64,000 bases of DNA from NCBI GenBank assembly GCA_964020155.1, contig OZ026557.1, positions 1 through 64,000 of the forward strand, read 5' to 3'. Position numbers and translations under genes: made by a program. The notes beneath the pieces are model-generated. The model did no database searches. It had not been told where the DNA came from and saw nothing but the letters and a program-made list of their open reading frames with translations. This DNA comes from Chondrilla cf. caribensis. Taxonomy: Eukaryota; Porifera; Demospongiae; Chondrillida; Chondrillidae. This document shows positions 53,701 through 63,956 of the stretch, one piece after another. The number at the start of each line of letters is the position of its first letter. The first letter of the stretch is position 1.

Positions 53701-55562
53701 TATACTGTGATGAAAGTGATGGTGTGTGGAGGTGATGTGTGGTGGTGGTGTGTGGAGGTGGTGTGGTGATGTGTGGTGGTGTGATGTGTGGTGGTGGTGT
53801 GTGGTGATGTGTGGTGATGTGTGGTGGTGGTGATGAGAGAAATAACCACCCAATAGTATATGTGTTACTGTTCACTGTTAAATGAGCAGACCCCTCCACT
53901 TCACAGAGGGATTTGGAACGTCCCACACCTGATGAACATCATGTTGGTCAAGGCTAAATGGCTCAAGTTCAATACACCATCTTTTGATAGTGAATCCTTT
54001 GACGTTGACCTCTCCTTTTCATGGTGGATGAGGAAGAACGTAAGCTGTGACCTGCACCCGACTCCAGTAGTCAGAGCAATTTCTCTGATATCTGTTAACC
54101 TTCAATACCTGTGTTCCCTCTGGTCCAGGGGCACTTCATGCATGTGGTGAACATGGAGGAATATGGACATCTGGTCAATCCTGAGGAATACTCCACTCAA
54201 TACCTCAATAATGACATGTACGAACTCTTCAACAACAGGAAGGTGGGACCAATAGCTTTGTATCCTCACTGCACACTCTTGGCCACACCCCTCCTGACCA
54301 CACCCTTCATCCTTACATCTCCACAGGATTGGGAATCCAAGTACATTCATCCAAACTGGTCTGGAATTCTGGAAGAAGACTATTCTCCTGAAATGGTACG
54401 TGTACATGGAGTGGACTAGTGGTGTGTGTACATGGAGTGGACTAGTAGTGTGTGTACATGGAGTGGACTAGTGGTGTGTGTACATGGAGTGGACTAGTGG
54501 TGTGTGTACAGGTAGTGGACTAGTGGTGTGTGTACATGGAGTGGACTAGTGGTGTGTGTACATGGAGTGGACTAGTAGTGTGTGTACATGGAGTGGACTA
54601 GTGGTGTGTGTACATGGAGTGGACTAGTAGTGTGTGTACAGGTAGTGGACTAGTGGTGTGTGTACAGGTAGTGGACTAGTGGTGTGTGTACATGGAGTGG
54701 ACTAGTAGTGTGTGTACATGGAGTGGACTAGTGGTGTGTGTACAGAGAGTGGACTAGTGGTGTGTGTACATGGAGTGGACTAGTGGTGTGTGTACATGGA
54801 GTGGACTAGTGGTGTGTGTACATGGAGTGGACTAGTGGTGTGTGTACAGAGAGTGGACTAGTGGTGTGTGTTCAATGATCTCCACTTGGTGCTTCTCCTG
54901 TAGCCTTGCCCAGATGTCTACTGGTTCCCTCTGATGAGCGAGGCCTTCACTGATGCGTTGGTGAGTGAGATGGAGCACTACGGCAAGTGGTCATCTGGTG
55001 ACCACGAGGACGCCAGGTTGTCTGGAGGATATGAGAATGTGCCTACTCAAGACATCCACATGAACCAGGTTGGGTTTGAGGACCACTGGCTGGATGTGAT
55101 CAAGTCGTACGTCGTTCCCGTTGCTCAGAAATTCTTCCCAGGCTACTACTCCAAGGTAAACGGTTATTTGCTGAAGTACTCGCTCTGTTCTTTCATAGTG
55201 TGTCTCCTTGGTTGCTGCAGGGTGCTGCTATCATGAACTTTGTTGTACGATACCATCCCAGTGCCCAGTACTACCTACGTCCTCACCACGATGCCTCCAC
55301 GTACACCATCAATGTAGCACTGTCACGACCAGGTGTCGACCACTGGGTAGGTCATGTTGTGTGCATGTTGACTGCATGTACTGACTCGTGCCCGCCTCTC
55401 ATACAGGGTGGGGGGTGCCGATTTTTGCGCTACAACTGCTCTGTTGTAGACACTAGACTTGGTTGGGCTCTGATGCACCCAGGACGTCTAACGCACTACC
55501 ACGAGGGACTCCCAACTGTCAACGGTACCAGATACATCATGGTCTCCTTCATAGATCCTTGA
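50706..55562 (+). CDS. PLOD: Procollagen-lysine 2-oxoglutarate 5-dioxygenase (lysyl hydroxylase)
   Basis: This ER enzyme hydroxylates collagen lysines; LH3-type members also add Gal and Glc. Eighteen exons join to 719 aa (human PLOD1 is 727): 50706-50763, 50841-50947, 51516-51652, 51738-51852, 51926-51974, 52213-52325, 52399-52462, 52526-52623, 52684-52902, 52980-53101, 53169-53270, 53488-53613, 53907-54039, 54129-54242, 54327-54395, 54904-55155, 55221-55346, 55407-55562. A signal peptide covers about residues 1-19 ([14 protein letters not shown]). The N-terminal glycosyltransferase-like domain keeps VLTVAT and a DxxD in TDSYDV. The C-terminal dioxygenase has the iron ligands H648, D650 (PHHDAS) and H700 (THYHEG) and R710 for 2-oxoglutarate. 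These match human H656, D658, H708 and R718 by distance from the end. ATTAAA at 55719-55724 may be the poly(A) signal. Whether it has the LH3 activities is unknown. Confidence 0.96.
52005..52155. repeat. GTCCAGTGTCC minisatellite, PLOD intron 5
   Basis: Short units of 6-12 bp (GTCCAGTGTCC, GTGACCAGTG) repeat irregularly through the intron. Confidence 0.88.
53280..53463. repeat. 25-bp minisatellite, PLOD intron 11
   Basis: About seven copies of a unit containing CACCACTGGCACACATCACA are present. Confidence 0.9.
53725..53838. repeat. GTGGTGATGTGTGG repeats, PLOD intron 12
   Basis: Irregular short units of GTGGTG and GATGTGTG fill the second half of the intron. Confidence 0.85.
54400..54870. 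repeat. 26-bp minisatellite, PLOD intron 15, about 18 copies
   Basis: The unit contains ACATGGAGTGGACTAGTGGT; GTGG/GTAG and CATGG/CAGGT/CAGAG variants are mixed. The array starts within a few bases of the donor GTACGT. Confidence 0.93.
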
Positions 55563-55718
55563 CAAGAAATTATTATATCACTTTAATCATCTCAATTTAT
55601 CAGATCTAATATATTGACTTCAGGTGTGCTAGGAACTTAGCAGTACTGAGTACAGTGCATCTAATGTATTAGGCAAAATGTGTTACAGTGCACAGGATTC
55701 ATTGATTGGTGGTGAATT

Positions 55719-55724
55719 ATTAAA
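55719..55724 (+). terminator. Possible PLOD poly(A) signal
   Basis: ATTAAA lies 157 bp after the PLOD stop, in the 220-bp convergent gap to DR1. It is the common variant of AATAAA; use is inferred. Confidence 0.45.
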
Positions 55725-55782
55725 TTACAAATGAGGAAACCCTCAAATTAGCAGTGGGTGTGGCCCACTGAAGTGTCCAGAG

Positions 55783-57259
55783 TCAAGCATCGTAGTCCTC
55801 ATCCAGCTCGGGTTGTGTTGACTTCTTCTGTTCACCTCCCATTACTGTTGCCATGGCAATATTAATGTCTTCTTGTGTTGGGAGGTTTGAGGCCTCAGTC
55901 TGGCCATGCAGCTGCTGGAGGATGAGCCGCTGATATTCCAGCTGTTCACTCTGTAAAGAGGAGCAGTGAGCATTGTGTGTGCGTACCAGACAGAGGGTGT
56001 GTACCAGACAGTGTGTGCGTACATAGATACTCTATACCCTGCGTACTAGACAGAGGGTGAGGACCAGACAGTGTGTGCGTACATAGATACTCTATACCCT
56101 GCGTACTAGACAGAGGGTGAGGACCAGATGTACACGCCCACAGACAAACCTCCATTTGCTGTTGCTTAGCTTCAGCAAACAACTCTTGCTGTTGTCGAAG
56201 CAACTCTTCTTCAGGAATTCCAAGCTTATCCAAACGAGAACTTCCTTTCTTCTTTTTCTACAAAAGAAAACATCATTTGTGCATGACACATCACACCACA
56301 CTATCACACATCACACCAAACAACACCACACGCCACACTATTACTATCACACATCACACCACCACACCACACACACCACCACACCACACATCACACCACA
56401 CACACACCACCACACTCACTATCACACACCACCACAACACACACAACACACACACCATCATCAGCTAACAACCATAACATGTGGACTCACTGCGGACTGT
56501 TTCTTGTAATCCTCCAAAACTTGCTTTACTTCATCGACATATTCTCCAAATCCAAGAGACTATGATATAACACAATAATAATATACATGTACACACTGTA
56601 CATGAACACACTGTACACAGAACACACTGTACACAGAACACACTGTACATGAACATACTGTACACAGAACACACTGTCCACAGAACACACTGTACACAGA
56701 ACACACTGTACACAGAACACACTGTACACACGTCAATACCTCCAATGCCTCAATGATGTGTTCAGGAGATATGGTCTTCCTTAAACTGCGGTCTGATATC
56801 TCTGTAGCTTGTTGGGCAATCAAGTGGATAAAAACTACACCAAGATATCAAATATAGTAATCATTAGGAGTCTATACAAGGTATTCCATACACACAGCAG
56901 TGCATGCAGAACATACAGTACACAAAATACATACAGTACACACAGTACACAAAATAAATACAGTATATACGGTACATACAGTACACACGGTTTATATAGT
57001 ACAAGTAGTATGTGCTATACTTTGAACTTGTTGTAAAGACCATATCGAACCTGTTGAGCAACGTAAAAGAAGTTCTCTCGCGTCTACTGAAACTCGAACA
57101 TTCGGTACAGCCTCTTTAATTAATTTATTCACAGCAGCTGTGATCGAAAAAAGATCATTTCACTCAAATTCAGACACCACGAAACGTTCAGAACTAACTT
57201 CTTGGTAAGTACAATTCTTCGTTATCTTCTTCTATTGATCCAGGACCAATGTCGTCCAT
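55783..57259 (-). CDS. DR1: Negative cofactor 2 beta (DR1), histone-fold transcription repressor
   Basis: With NC2-alpha, DR1 binds TBP on promoter DNA and blocks TFIIA/TFIIB entry; it is also a subunit of the ATAC acetyltransferase complex. Six exons join to 195 aa (human 176): 57259-57199, 57137-57051, 56834-56740, 56559-56491, 56257-56150, 55950-55783. The histone fold covers about residues 18-100, with NKLIKEAVPNVRVS, FIHLIAQQATEI and RKTISPEHIIEALE. It is followed by SLGFGEYVDEVKQVLE and the signature LGIPEEELLRQQQELF. The tail is Q-rich and ends acidic (ELDEDYDA), as in the family. Human DR1 has EFIHL where this has VFIHL, because codon 50 spans the second splice junction; RNA data would confirm that junction. 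The start codon lies 24 bp from that of ALG3. Confidence 0.94.
55975..56125. repeat. Repeat of about 60 bp, DR1 intron 5
   Basis: ACATAGATACTCTATACCCT with flanking GCGTACTAGACAGAGGGTGA occurs twice in full and once in part. Confidence 0.85.
56275..56462. repeat. CACACCA-rich simple repeats, DR1 intron 4
   Basis: Low-complexity ACACCACACCAC and CATCACAC runs without a fixed period fill the intron. Confidence 0.85.
56585..56735. repeat. 15-bp minisatellite, DR1 intron 3
   Basis: About nine copies of ACACACTGTACACAGA-type units are present. On the gene's strand the array starts immediately after the donor. Confidence 0.88.
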
Positions 57260-57283
57260 TTTATTAACCACGCCCACACGAAT
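57260..57283. promoter_or_regulatory. 24-bp bidirectional start region DR1 / ALG3
   Basis: Only 24 bp separate the two divergent ATG codons. The gap contains CCACGCCCAC, which matches a KLF/Sp-type CACCC box. Transcription start sites must lie inside the gap or inside the opposite gene, so the 5' UTRs are either nearly absent or overlapping. Confidence 0.6.
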
Positions 57284-58478
57284 ATGGCCTCCAGCAGAAC
57301 TGCTTGGTTGACCTCCTTGGGATTCGTAGGATTAGTTTTGTTTCTTGCGGAAATTCCTCTCAATTTGTTGATTATTTTCAAAGTTTCTTGTAAGTTATGT
57401 AATATAGCGTGTTTTGTTAAAATTGGTGACCGTTTTTTCTAAATTTTGCAGACACGGAAATCGACTGGAAGGCTTACATGCAGGAGGTGGAAGGATTCCT
57501 CAACGGGACCAGAGACTACTATCAGCTGAAGGGTGACACTGGACCCCTTGTGTTAGTGCCCACGACATCTAATGTACTGGTAGTATGGATACAGTTATGT
57601 TATTCCTCGTCAAAGGTGAAGCTGTATGCTGTCCGCACCCTCCTCCTCTCCTCTACAGGTACCCAGCGGGTTTTGTGTACATATACTCTTTTCTCTATCA
57701 TGTCACGGACAATGGAACTATGATTGGCGTAGCTCAAATCATATTTGCACTCTTGTATGTTGTGAACCTTCTTCTGGTCATCAACATCTACCGGAAGGCA
57801 TCCAAGGTACGACTGAGTCAAATTACATCATCGTTTGAGCTGTTTTGAGATGGTATGGGGCTTTTCTGCAGGTTCCTTGGTTTGTTCTGGCTATGATGTC
57901 ATTATTGGCCTATCGAGTGCATTCCATTTTTGTGCTACGCATGTTCAATGATGCAGTTGCCATGGTGATAGCTTATGCTGCCATTAATGCATTCATGTAC
58001 TCCAAGTGGACCCTGGGCTGTGTCCTATACAGGTGAGGCTTGTAACAGATATGGCTGACTGGAGTGTGCGTTCACTGGAGACCTTCCTGCAGCTTGGCAG
58101 TGTCTGTCAAGATGAATGTCCTACTGTTTGCTCCTGGTTTGTTTGTCGTGTTGCTATTGGCAACAGGGATCAAGGCCACTCTGACAAGGATTGTGCTCTG
58201 TGGAGTGATACAGGTATTTGTAGTGTGTTGTTTGGGAGGAGAATTGTTCCCATGGTAACATTACATGTATACAGGTGTTCCTGGGAGCGCCTTTCCTGCT
58301 GGGGAACCCCCTTGCATATCTGATGAGGTCATTTGAATTTCAAAGACAATTTCTCTACAAATGGACTGTTAATTGGAGACTTCTTCCAGAATGGCTCTTC
58401 TTGGACAGACGATTTCATCTTGTTTTACTTCTTTGTCACATGACAGTCCTAGCCCTGTTTGCCTACAGAGTATGGCTC

Positions 58479-58519
<41 letters not shown>

Positions 58520-59126
58520 TGTGTACATACGTGCATACGTGCATACGTGCATACGTGTGTGTGTGATGCTAATATTTGGTCCTCGTCCCACTTGTAGAGG
58601 TCGTAGGATTTATTGGAGTTCATTCTCTAAAGAGCTCTCTGTCAATGGTATGTTTCTATACTCGATCCAATTGGGTATCCACTGATGTGTGGTTAGCTAG
58701 ACTATATCCACCGTTATCTGGCTAGCTATGCTCTCTATTGTGGACTTTAATTATTCTGTTGTTTTTTTTCATAGAAATTGTTACTATTTTGTTCATTTCA
58801 AACTTTGTGGGCGTGGTCTTTGCTCGATCCTTGCACTATCAGTTCTACATATGGTACTACCATACCCTTCCTTTCCTTATATGGTCAACAGAACTCCCCA
58901 CCCCTATCAAGTGAGGTCTATTCATGACAATTACTGACATGTGTGATTCCATCCCTACCCCCTCCCCAACAGGGTACTCTTGCCACTGGTGGTGGAGTGG
59001 TGCTGGAATGTCTACCCCTCAACTGTTGCCAGCTCTGCTATACTACACACAATGCATTTTGTATTATTGTCTGCTTTAATATTATTTAATACACAATCAT
59101 ATACTAAGGAACAAAAGCTCAGCTGA
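57284..59126 (+). CDS. ALG3: Dol-P-Man:Man5GlcNAc2-PP-Dol alpha-1,3-mannosyltransferase
   Basis: ALG3 adds the sixth mannose to the lipid-linked N-glycan precursor in the ER lumen. Nine exons join to 393 aa (human 438): 57284-57389, 57452-57551, 57659-57806, 57872-58032, 58093-58213, 58275-58480, 58598-58647, 58775-58910, 58973-59126. Family stretches are [10 protein letters not shown] (with the conserved acidic residues of luminal loop 1), [68 protein letters not shown] and WNVYPST. The protein is hydrophobic throughout, as expected of a multi-pass ER enzyme. It is shorter than the human protein at both ends and in the loop before the eighth exon. AATAAA at 59208-59213 lies 82 bp after the stop. 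The 3' end converges on GBE1. Confidence 0.95.
58483..58560. repeat. (GT)n with GTGCATAC tail, ALG3 intron 6
   Basis: A GT run starts right at the donor (CTCAG|GTGTG) and is followed by four copies of CGTGCATA. Confidence 0.9.
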
Positions 59127-59207
59127 TTGTATTTTCATTATTGTCTATTATGGCACGTTTCAATAATTTTAAAGAAAATTATCATTAATGTATTTAATTA
59201 TTATAAC

Positions 59208-59213
59208 AATAAA
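59208..59213 (+). terminator. ALG3 poly(A) signal
   Basis: AATAAA lies 82 bp after the ALG3 stop codon and 22 bp before the GBE1 stop on the other strand, so the two 3' UTRs very probably overlap. Confidence 0.7.
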
Positions 59214-59234
59214 GATACTAATGTCAAGTGTGAG

Positions 59235-60787
59235 CTAGCAAAGTGAACAGCGGGAATTAGTCTTTCCATTTGACACTCCTCTATTCAGTTCTTGGTGGGC
59301 TGGAGTATCCTTCAACTGAAGCAAGTCTCCGTTGAGAAATGAATGATCAGCTTGAGAGGGCGTGTCCTTGGGAGGATCAACATGAGAAGGCGTGTCCGTA
59401 GGAGGTTCAACTTGAGAGGGTGTGTCCTCAGGAGGTTCAACTTGAGAGGGCGTGTCCTTGGGAGGATCAACATGAGAAGGCGTGTCCGTAGGGGGTTCAA
59501 CTTGAGAGGGCGTGTCCTCAGGAGGTTCAACTTGAGAGGGCGTGTCCGTAGGTTCAACTTGAGAGGACGTGCCCATAGGAGGTTTACCTTGGGAGGGAGT
59601 GTCCTTTGCCGGCTCGTTGACAGTTGTCTGCTGCAGCTGCTTGTCCTTGTCACTTCTCACTTCCTGTGCTGTGTTCAGGGAAGAAGGTGGTTGCTGAACA
59701 ACAGACTCTTCCCGCACAAGAACGAGGGCCACACGAGAAGGAATGTAGACCTGAATGGAGTGAGGATGACCGTCAAATCCGAACTCCTGAGATTGGCATA
59801 GAACACTCGGGTCCACTCGGTCGTGACCATCAAACTCTTTAGCATCAGTGTTGAGAATGAGCTTGTACGATCCTGGCTTCCCCACACCCACTCTGTAGCC
59901 GGTGTAACTCTGGGTGGGGTGGAAGTTGAACACCCAGACCAGTCCTCCTCGCTCAAAGGCAATGAGTTTATCTCCGTCGTGTTTACGGCTCACATATCCT
60001 CTCCCAGAACTCATAAAATGATAGCACCGCTCCAAACTGATCATGGCTTGGTCAAAGGCATTCAAAAATCTATAGCGGAGCAACTCGTCATCAACCAGTT
60101 GCCATTGGCGACGGGCATAGTGGTAGCTGTCGTTGTTTCCATGACGAGGGAAGTCCAGCCATTCCGGGTGACCGAACTCGTTTCCCATAAAGTTGAGGTA
60201 GGCCTCCCCTCCCAGACCAAAGGTGATCAGTCTGATCATCTTGTGTAAGGCAAGCGCTCTGTCAATGATGATGGTTCGTGCGGTCAAAGTGGACATGTTG
60301 GTGTACATCTCTGCATCCATCAACCAGAACGCCAAGGTCTTGTCCCCAACAAGAGCTTGGTCGTGACTCTCAGCATAAGCTACTGTACCCTCGGTCTCTC
60401 TGCGGTTGGTGAGTGTCCACCAGATGCCGCCCATGCTCCAGTTCTCATCGCTCTGCTCCTTCAGCATCTTGATCCACATGTCAGGGATGGCCATGCCCAG
60501 CCGGTAGTCAAACCCAACTCCGCCCATATCCACTGAACAGCAGAGGGAAGGCATCCCTGGAGAGGGAGGACACAAGGGAACAATTCAGATCACAGATTAC
60601 GAGGAGAATCACATGGTGATGAAATAACAATGTCTCCATGAAGTACATGATCTACGTACTATCACCATGGAGCCAAAGTAACCTTTCCAGAGATGTGAAG
60701 TAGTTTGTGAAGTAGCTTCAGGCAAACCTTCATAGGTCAGTTAACCAACTAGCAGTACACACACATGCATGCATGCACACACACACG

Positions 60788-60845
<58 letters not shown>

Positions 60846-62035
60846 ACATACTCACCAGAGACATCCTCGGCTATGGTGAGTATGAAGGGGAAGGCATCAT
60901 GGAGCATCTTGTTGGCCATCATGAGGTAGACCAGGGCATCCACATCAACGGACATGTTGAAGTACTCGTTGTAGTCTCCAGAGAACCCAGTCCCGATACC
61001 ATGATGGTGATACAGCATTGAGGTGATGCCATCAAAACGAAACCCATCAAATCGATATTCGTCGACGTACCACTTTAGATTGGAGAGGAGAAATCGCACG
61101 ACTTCCCATTTGCTGTAGTCAAAGAGCTTCGAGTCCCACAGTTCTTGCTTGCCCTTGGCTCCCCCATGGAAAAAGCAGTGATCTGTCCCATTGAACAGGT
61201 TGATGCCGTCGTTGACATTCCCGGCTGCGTGGCTGTGGATCACATCCAAGAACACCAGAAGGCCCATCCCGTGAGCCTTGTCGATCAGGTACTTCAGCTC
61301 ATCCGGGTTACCATAGCGACTGGACACTGCAAAGAAGCTGCTGACATGGTAGCCAAAGCTGCCGTAGTACGGGTGCTCCATGATGGCCATCAGCTGCACA
61401 CAGTTGTAGCCGAGGGTCTTGATTCGAGGAAGGACGTTGTCGGCAAAGTGGAGGTAGCTTGCCACCTTAGGCTCATCACTTGATATTCCAACATGTGCCT
61501 CATAGATCAACAGAGAGGGCGGGGTTGGTGGGTGGGGGTTTTCCCAGGTGTACTGCTGCTTTGGAGACCAAAATGTGCCAATAAAATCTGCACCTTTCTC
61601 TGCCTGAGTAGCATAATGTATCCAAGGTGATAGTCTCCATAGCAACTCACCAGAGTGTGTTGTGATAGCAAGCTTGACATTGGTACCATGGGATATAGCA
61701 GGGCGGCCCTCAACAGCTGCTAGGCGAAGATACCATTTACCAAAGGGTTTCTGCTCCAGGATATGTGCCTCAGCAGACCAATCGTTGAAATCTCCCACCA
61801 ACGACACACTCCTGACGTCAGGCACCCACTCATGACACACGATGTCACCATTTTCTTCTTGGATCAATCCAAAACGTTTGTAGCTGTCGGCAAAGCCACT
61901 GAGTCCTCCTTCGTGCTGGTTGATTTGGGAGACGAAAGCGTGATATTTGTCATATCTCAACAATATATCGTGTTCGTAGTTCCTGAGATGAGGATCGCCT
62001 TCAAAGAGCTTCTCCAGGTTCTGCGGTCGAGCCAT
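59235..62035 (-). CDS. GBE1: Glycogen branching enzyme with repeat-rich C-terminal tail
   Basis: GBE1 makes alpha-1,6 branches in glycogen in the cytosol. Two exons, 62035-60856 and 60556-59235, join to 833 aa; human GBE1 is 702. The N-terminal CBM48-like part contains [18 protein letters not shown]. The GH13 barrel has [28 protein letters not shown] (catalytic Asp nucleophile), IAEDVSG (acid/base Glu) and [12 protein letters not shown]. The beta-sandwich end is [11 protein letters not shown]. All expected catalytic residues are present. After about residue 700 the protein gains a tail of roughly 125 residues built of 10-residue repeats such as [10 protein letters not shown], ending CSLC, which fits a CaaX pattern. 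The ATG is the first in the frame; an in-frame GTG 33 bp upstream is not needed. A single intron contrasts with eight in ALG3. Confidence 0.95.
59338..59600 (-). repeat. In-frame 30-bp coding repeat in GBE1 tail
   Basis: About eight 30-bp units encode ten-residue repeats alternating SQVEPPE, SQVEPPT and SHVDPPK in a three-unit order that itself repeats. One unit is shortened (EPTDTPS). The repeat keeps frame, so length changes would be tolerated by the protein. Confidence 0.92.
60773..60840. repeat. (AC)n microsatellite, GBE1 intron
   Basis: An AC run follows GCATGCATGCACAC, close to the donor of the only GBE1 intron, which lies just beyond it on the + strand. Confidence 0.9.
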
Positions 62036-62261
62036 AGTTGGAACTACTGGATAGCAGACAACAGACACTAACTGAATAGGTTATCTGTCAGAGTTCCTCC
62101 TTTTGTACGTACTTTGTCTGCTTCACGCCCTAATCACATCTCCAATCACCATACCAGAATGCTCCAGTCACTCGTGGGACACGAACGGTTTGCACGAGAC
62201 TCCAGAGGTCGAGGATGACGTCATTCGAGACCGAGGGACGGTTGCACAATCTAGCTGGAAA
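62036..62261. promoter_or_regulatory. Shared upstream region of GBE1 (-) and THOC3 (+)
   Basis: The 226 bp between divergent start codons must contain both promoters. I see CACGCCC near 62,125 but no TATA box or other firm element. Confidence 0.5.
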
Positions 62262-62614
62262 ATGGAGGATTTGCAAAAGTACTTCGAAACACATCAAGAA
62301 AAGAAAGACTTTGTTGGGCACTCCAGTAAGGTGAAGGAAAGGGAGGATCTATGGGTCCCTGGGATATAGCTTGGCATTCTCTCTTTCCATGATGGAGGGA
62401 CGATGTCATGTGGTCGAGGAGGTTCGTACCTTTTACCTTGTGTGTTTCGCAGGTCCATTCCGTGGCTTGGAGCTGCGATGGTAAGTGGCTGGCCACTGGG
62501 TCACCTGATAAGACTGTTTGTGTCTTTCACTTGGACAGAAATAAGTTGGTGAGTTGAACAGCACAAGTAAACCACACACACATACACCATGCCCACATGT
62601 ACATACACACACAC

Positions 62615-62677
<63 letters not shown>

Positions 62678-63956
62678 GGTAATATACTCATGTCTCGACA
62701 TGTCGCTCACTTGTGAGTTCATCTAATATAATTGTAACCTCTTGAGACGCTAACATGACTTGCTTGGAACAGGTTCATTCATTGCATTGGTTTAATTCTA
62801 TTGGAACTTAAATCCCATTGGAATTTACTATTGAATAGGCACACTTCTATGTGTAGTATGTCATGTGTGTCATTATCTGGTGTCTCCTTGCTCTAATCCC
62901 TAGTCTAAGGAAACATCATTGAAGGGCCACTCTGACAGTGTAGACCAACTGTGCTGGAGCCCTGTGCACCACAACCAACTGGTGTCAGCGTCTGGGGATA
63001 AGAGTGTGAAAGTCTGGGACATCAGATGTCAGTACATGTCACGTTTGTGGTAACCATGGTTACTATTTCATTGGTTGGCTCTACCTAACTCTGTTACCGT
63101 GGGGTAACCGCTCCTTCATGCCACGTATACAGCTGGGAGATGCACTCACACTATACAAACTAAAGGTGAAAATATCAATGTGTGTTGGAGTCCTGACGGC
63201 CAGGCTGTTGCCGTGGGAAACAAGGAAGACCTTGTCACAATTATTGACATGAAAACGTACAAAATACTTCGGGAGGAACAGTTCAAATACGAGGTATGTG
63301 TGTGTATCTGTAGTGGGAGGAGCAGTTCTAATATGAGGTGTGTGTGTGTATCGGTAGTGGGAGGAGCAGTTCTAATATGAGGTGTGTGTGTGTATCTGTA
63401 GTGGGAGGAGCAGTTTAAATATGAGGTGTGTGTATCTGGGGTGGGAGGAGCAGTTCAAATATGAGGTGTGTGTATCTGGGGTGGGGGGAACAGTTCAAAT
63501 ACGAGGTGTGTGTACATCTGGGGTGGGGCCATTTAATTTCTACATTTCTGTGTACCCAAACACCTGCAGGTCAATGAAATGAGTTGGGACAGGTCCGGTT
63601 CCCAGTTCTATTTAACAAATGGACTTGGCTGCATAGTAGTGCTCAGCTACCCCGAGCTCTCCCACTTGCACACCATCCCCGCCCATCCGGCAAACTGTAT
63701 ATGTATCGACTTTGACTCCAGGGGAAAGTAAGCCCATCTGCCTACCGTGTACCTGTGTGAGAGGGTGTACAACCCAGTAGTGGTGTACAACCCAGTAGTG
63801 GTGTACAACCCAGTAGTGGTGTCAACAAGTTCTCATTAGTTTGGTTGTTATATTTGACTATTCTCTTAGATACTTTGTCACTGGCAGTGCTGATGCCCTG
63901 GTCACACTCTGGGATTGCAAGGAGCTGGTGTGTATCAGAACCTTCAGCAGACTAGA
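62262..63956 (+). CDS. THOC3: THO complex subunit 3 (WD40), 5' part
   Basis: THOC3/Tex1 is the WD40 subunit of the THO part of the TREX complex, which couples transcription to mRNA export. Six exons are visible: 62262-62330, 62453-62548, 62904-63027, 63133-63293, 63570-63727 and 63870-63956. The gene then continues past the window; CTCCAG at the very end may be the next acceptor. Encoded landmarks are FVGHSSK|VHSVAWSCDGKWLATGS, LKGHSDSVDQLCWSP, SASGDKSVKVWDIR, TKGENINVCWSPDGQ, EEQFKYEV, LTNGLG, AHPANCICIDFD, GSADALVTLWD and FSRLD, which follow human THOC3 in order. Roughly the first four and a half WD repeats are present. The donor of intron 3 is GTCAGT. Intron 4 contains repeated copies of the end of exon 4. 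Confidence 0.93.
62608..62673. repeat. (AC)n microsatellite, THOC3 intron 2
   Basis: An AC run with one CGCAC interruption is present, flanked by ACATAC. Confidence 0.92.
63271..63525. repeat. Minisatellite copying the exon 4 end and donor, THOC3 intron 4
   Basis: The last 23 bases of exon 4, GGGAGGAACAGTTC plus AAATACGAG, are repeated five more times after the donor as near-identical 24-nt segments starting TGGGAGGAGCAG. Each is followed by GTGTGTGT; the first three copies are preceded by TAG. The overall period is about 40 bp. Some copies carry an in-frame TAA (TTCTAATATGAG). Confidence 0.93.
63765..63824. repeat. 18-bp minisatellite, THOC3 intron 5
   Basis: Three copies of GTACAACCCAGTAGTGGT are present. 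Confidence 0.9.

Noticed and set aside
62036..62068. N-terminal extension of GBE1 from an upstream GTG
   Set aside because: It is not an ATG; the ATG at 62035 gives a start that lines up well with the family.
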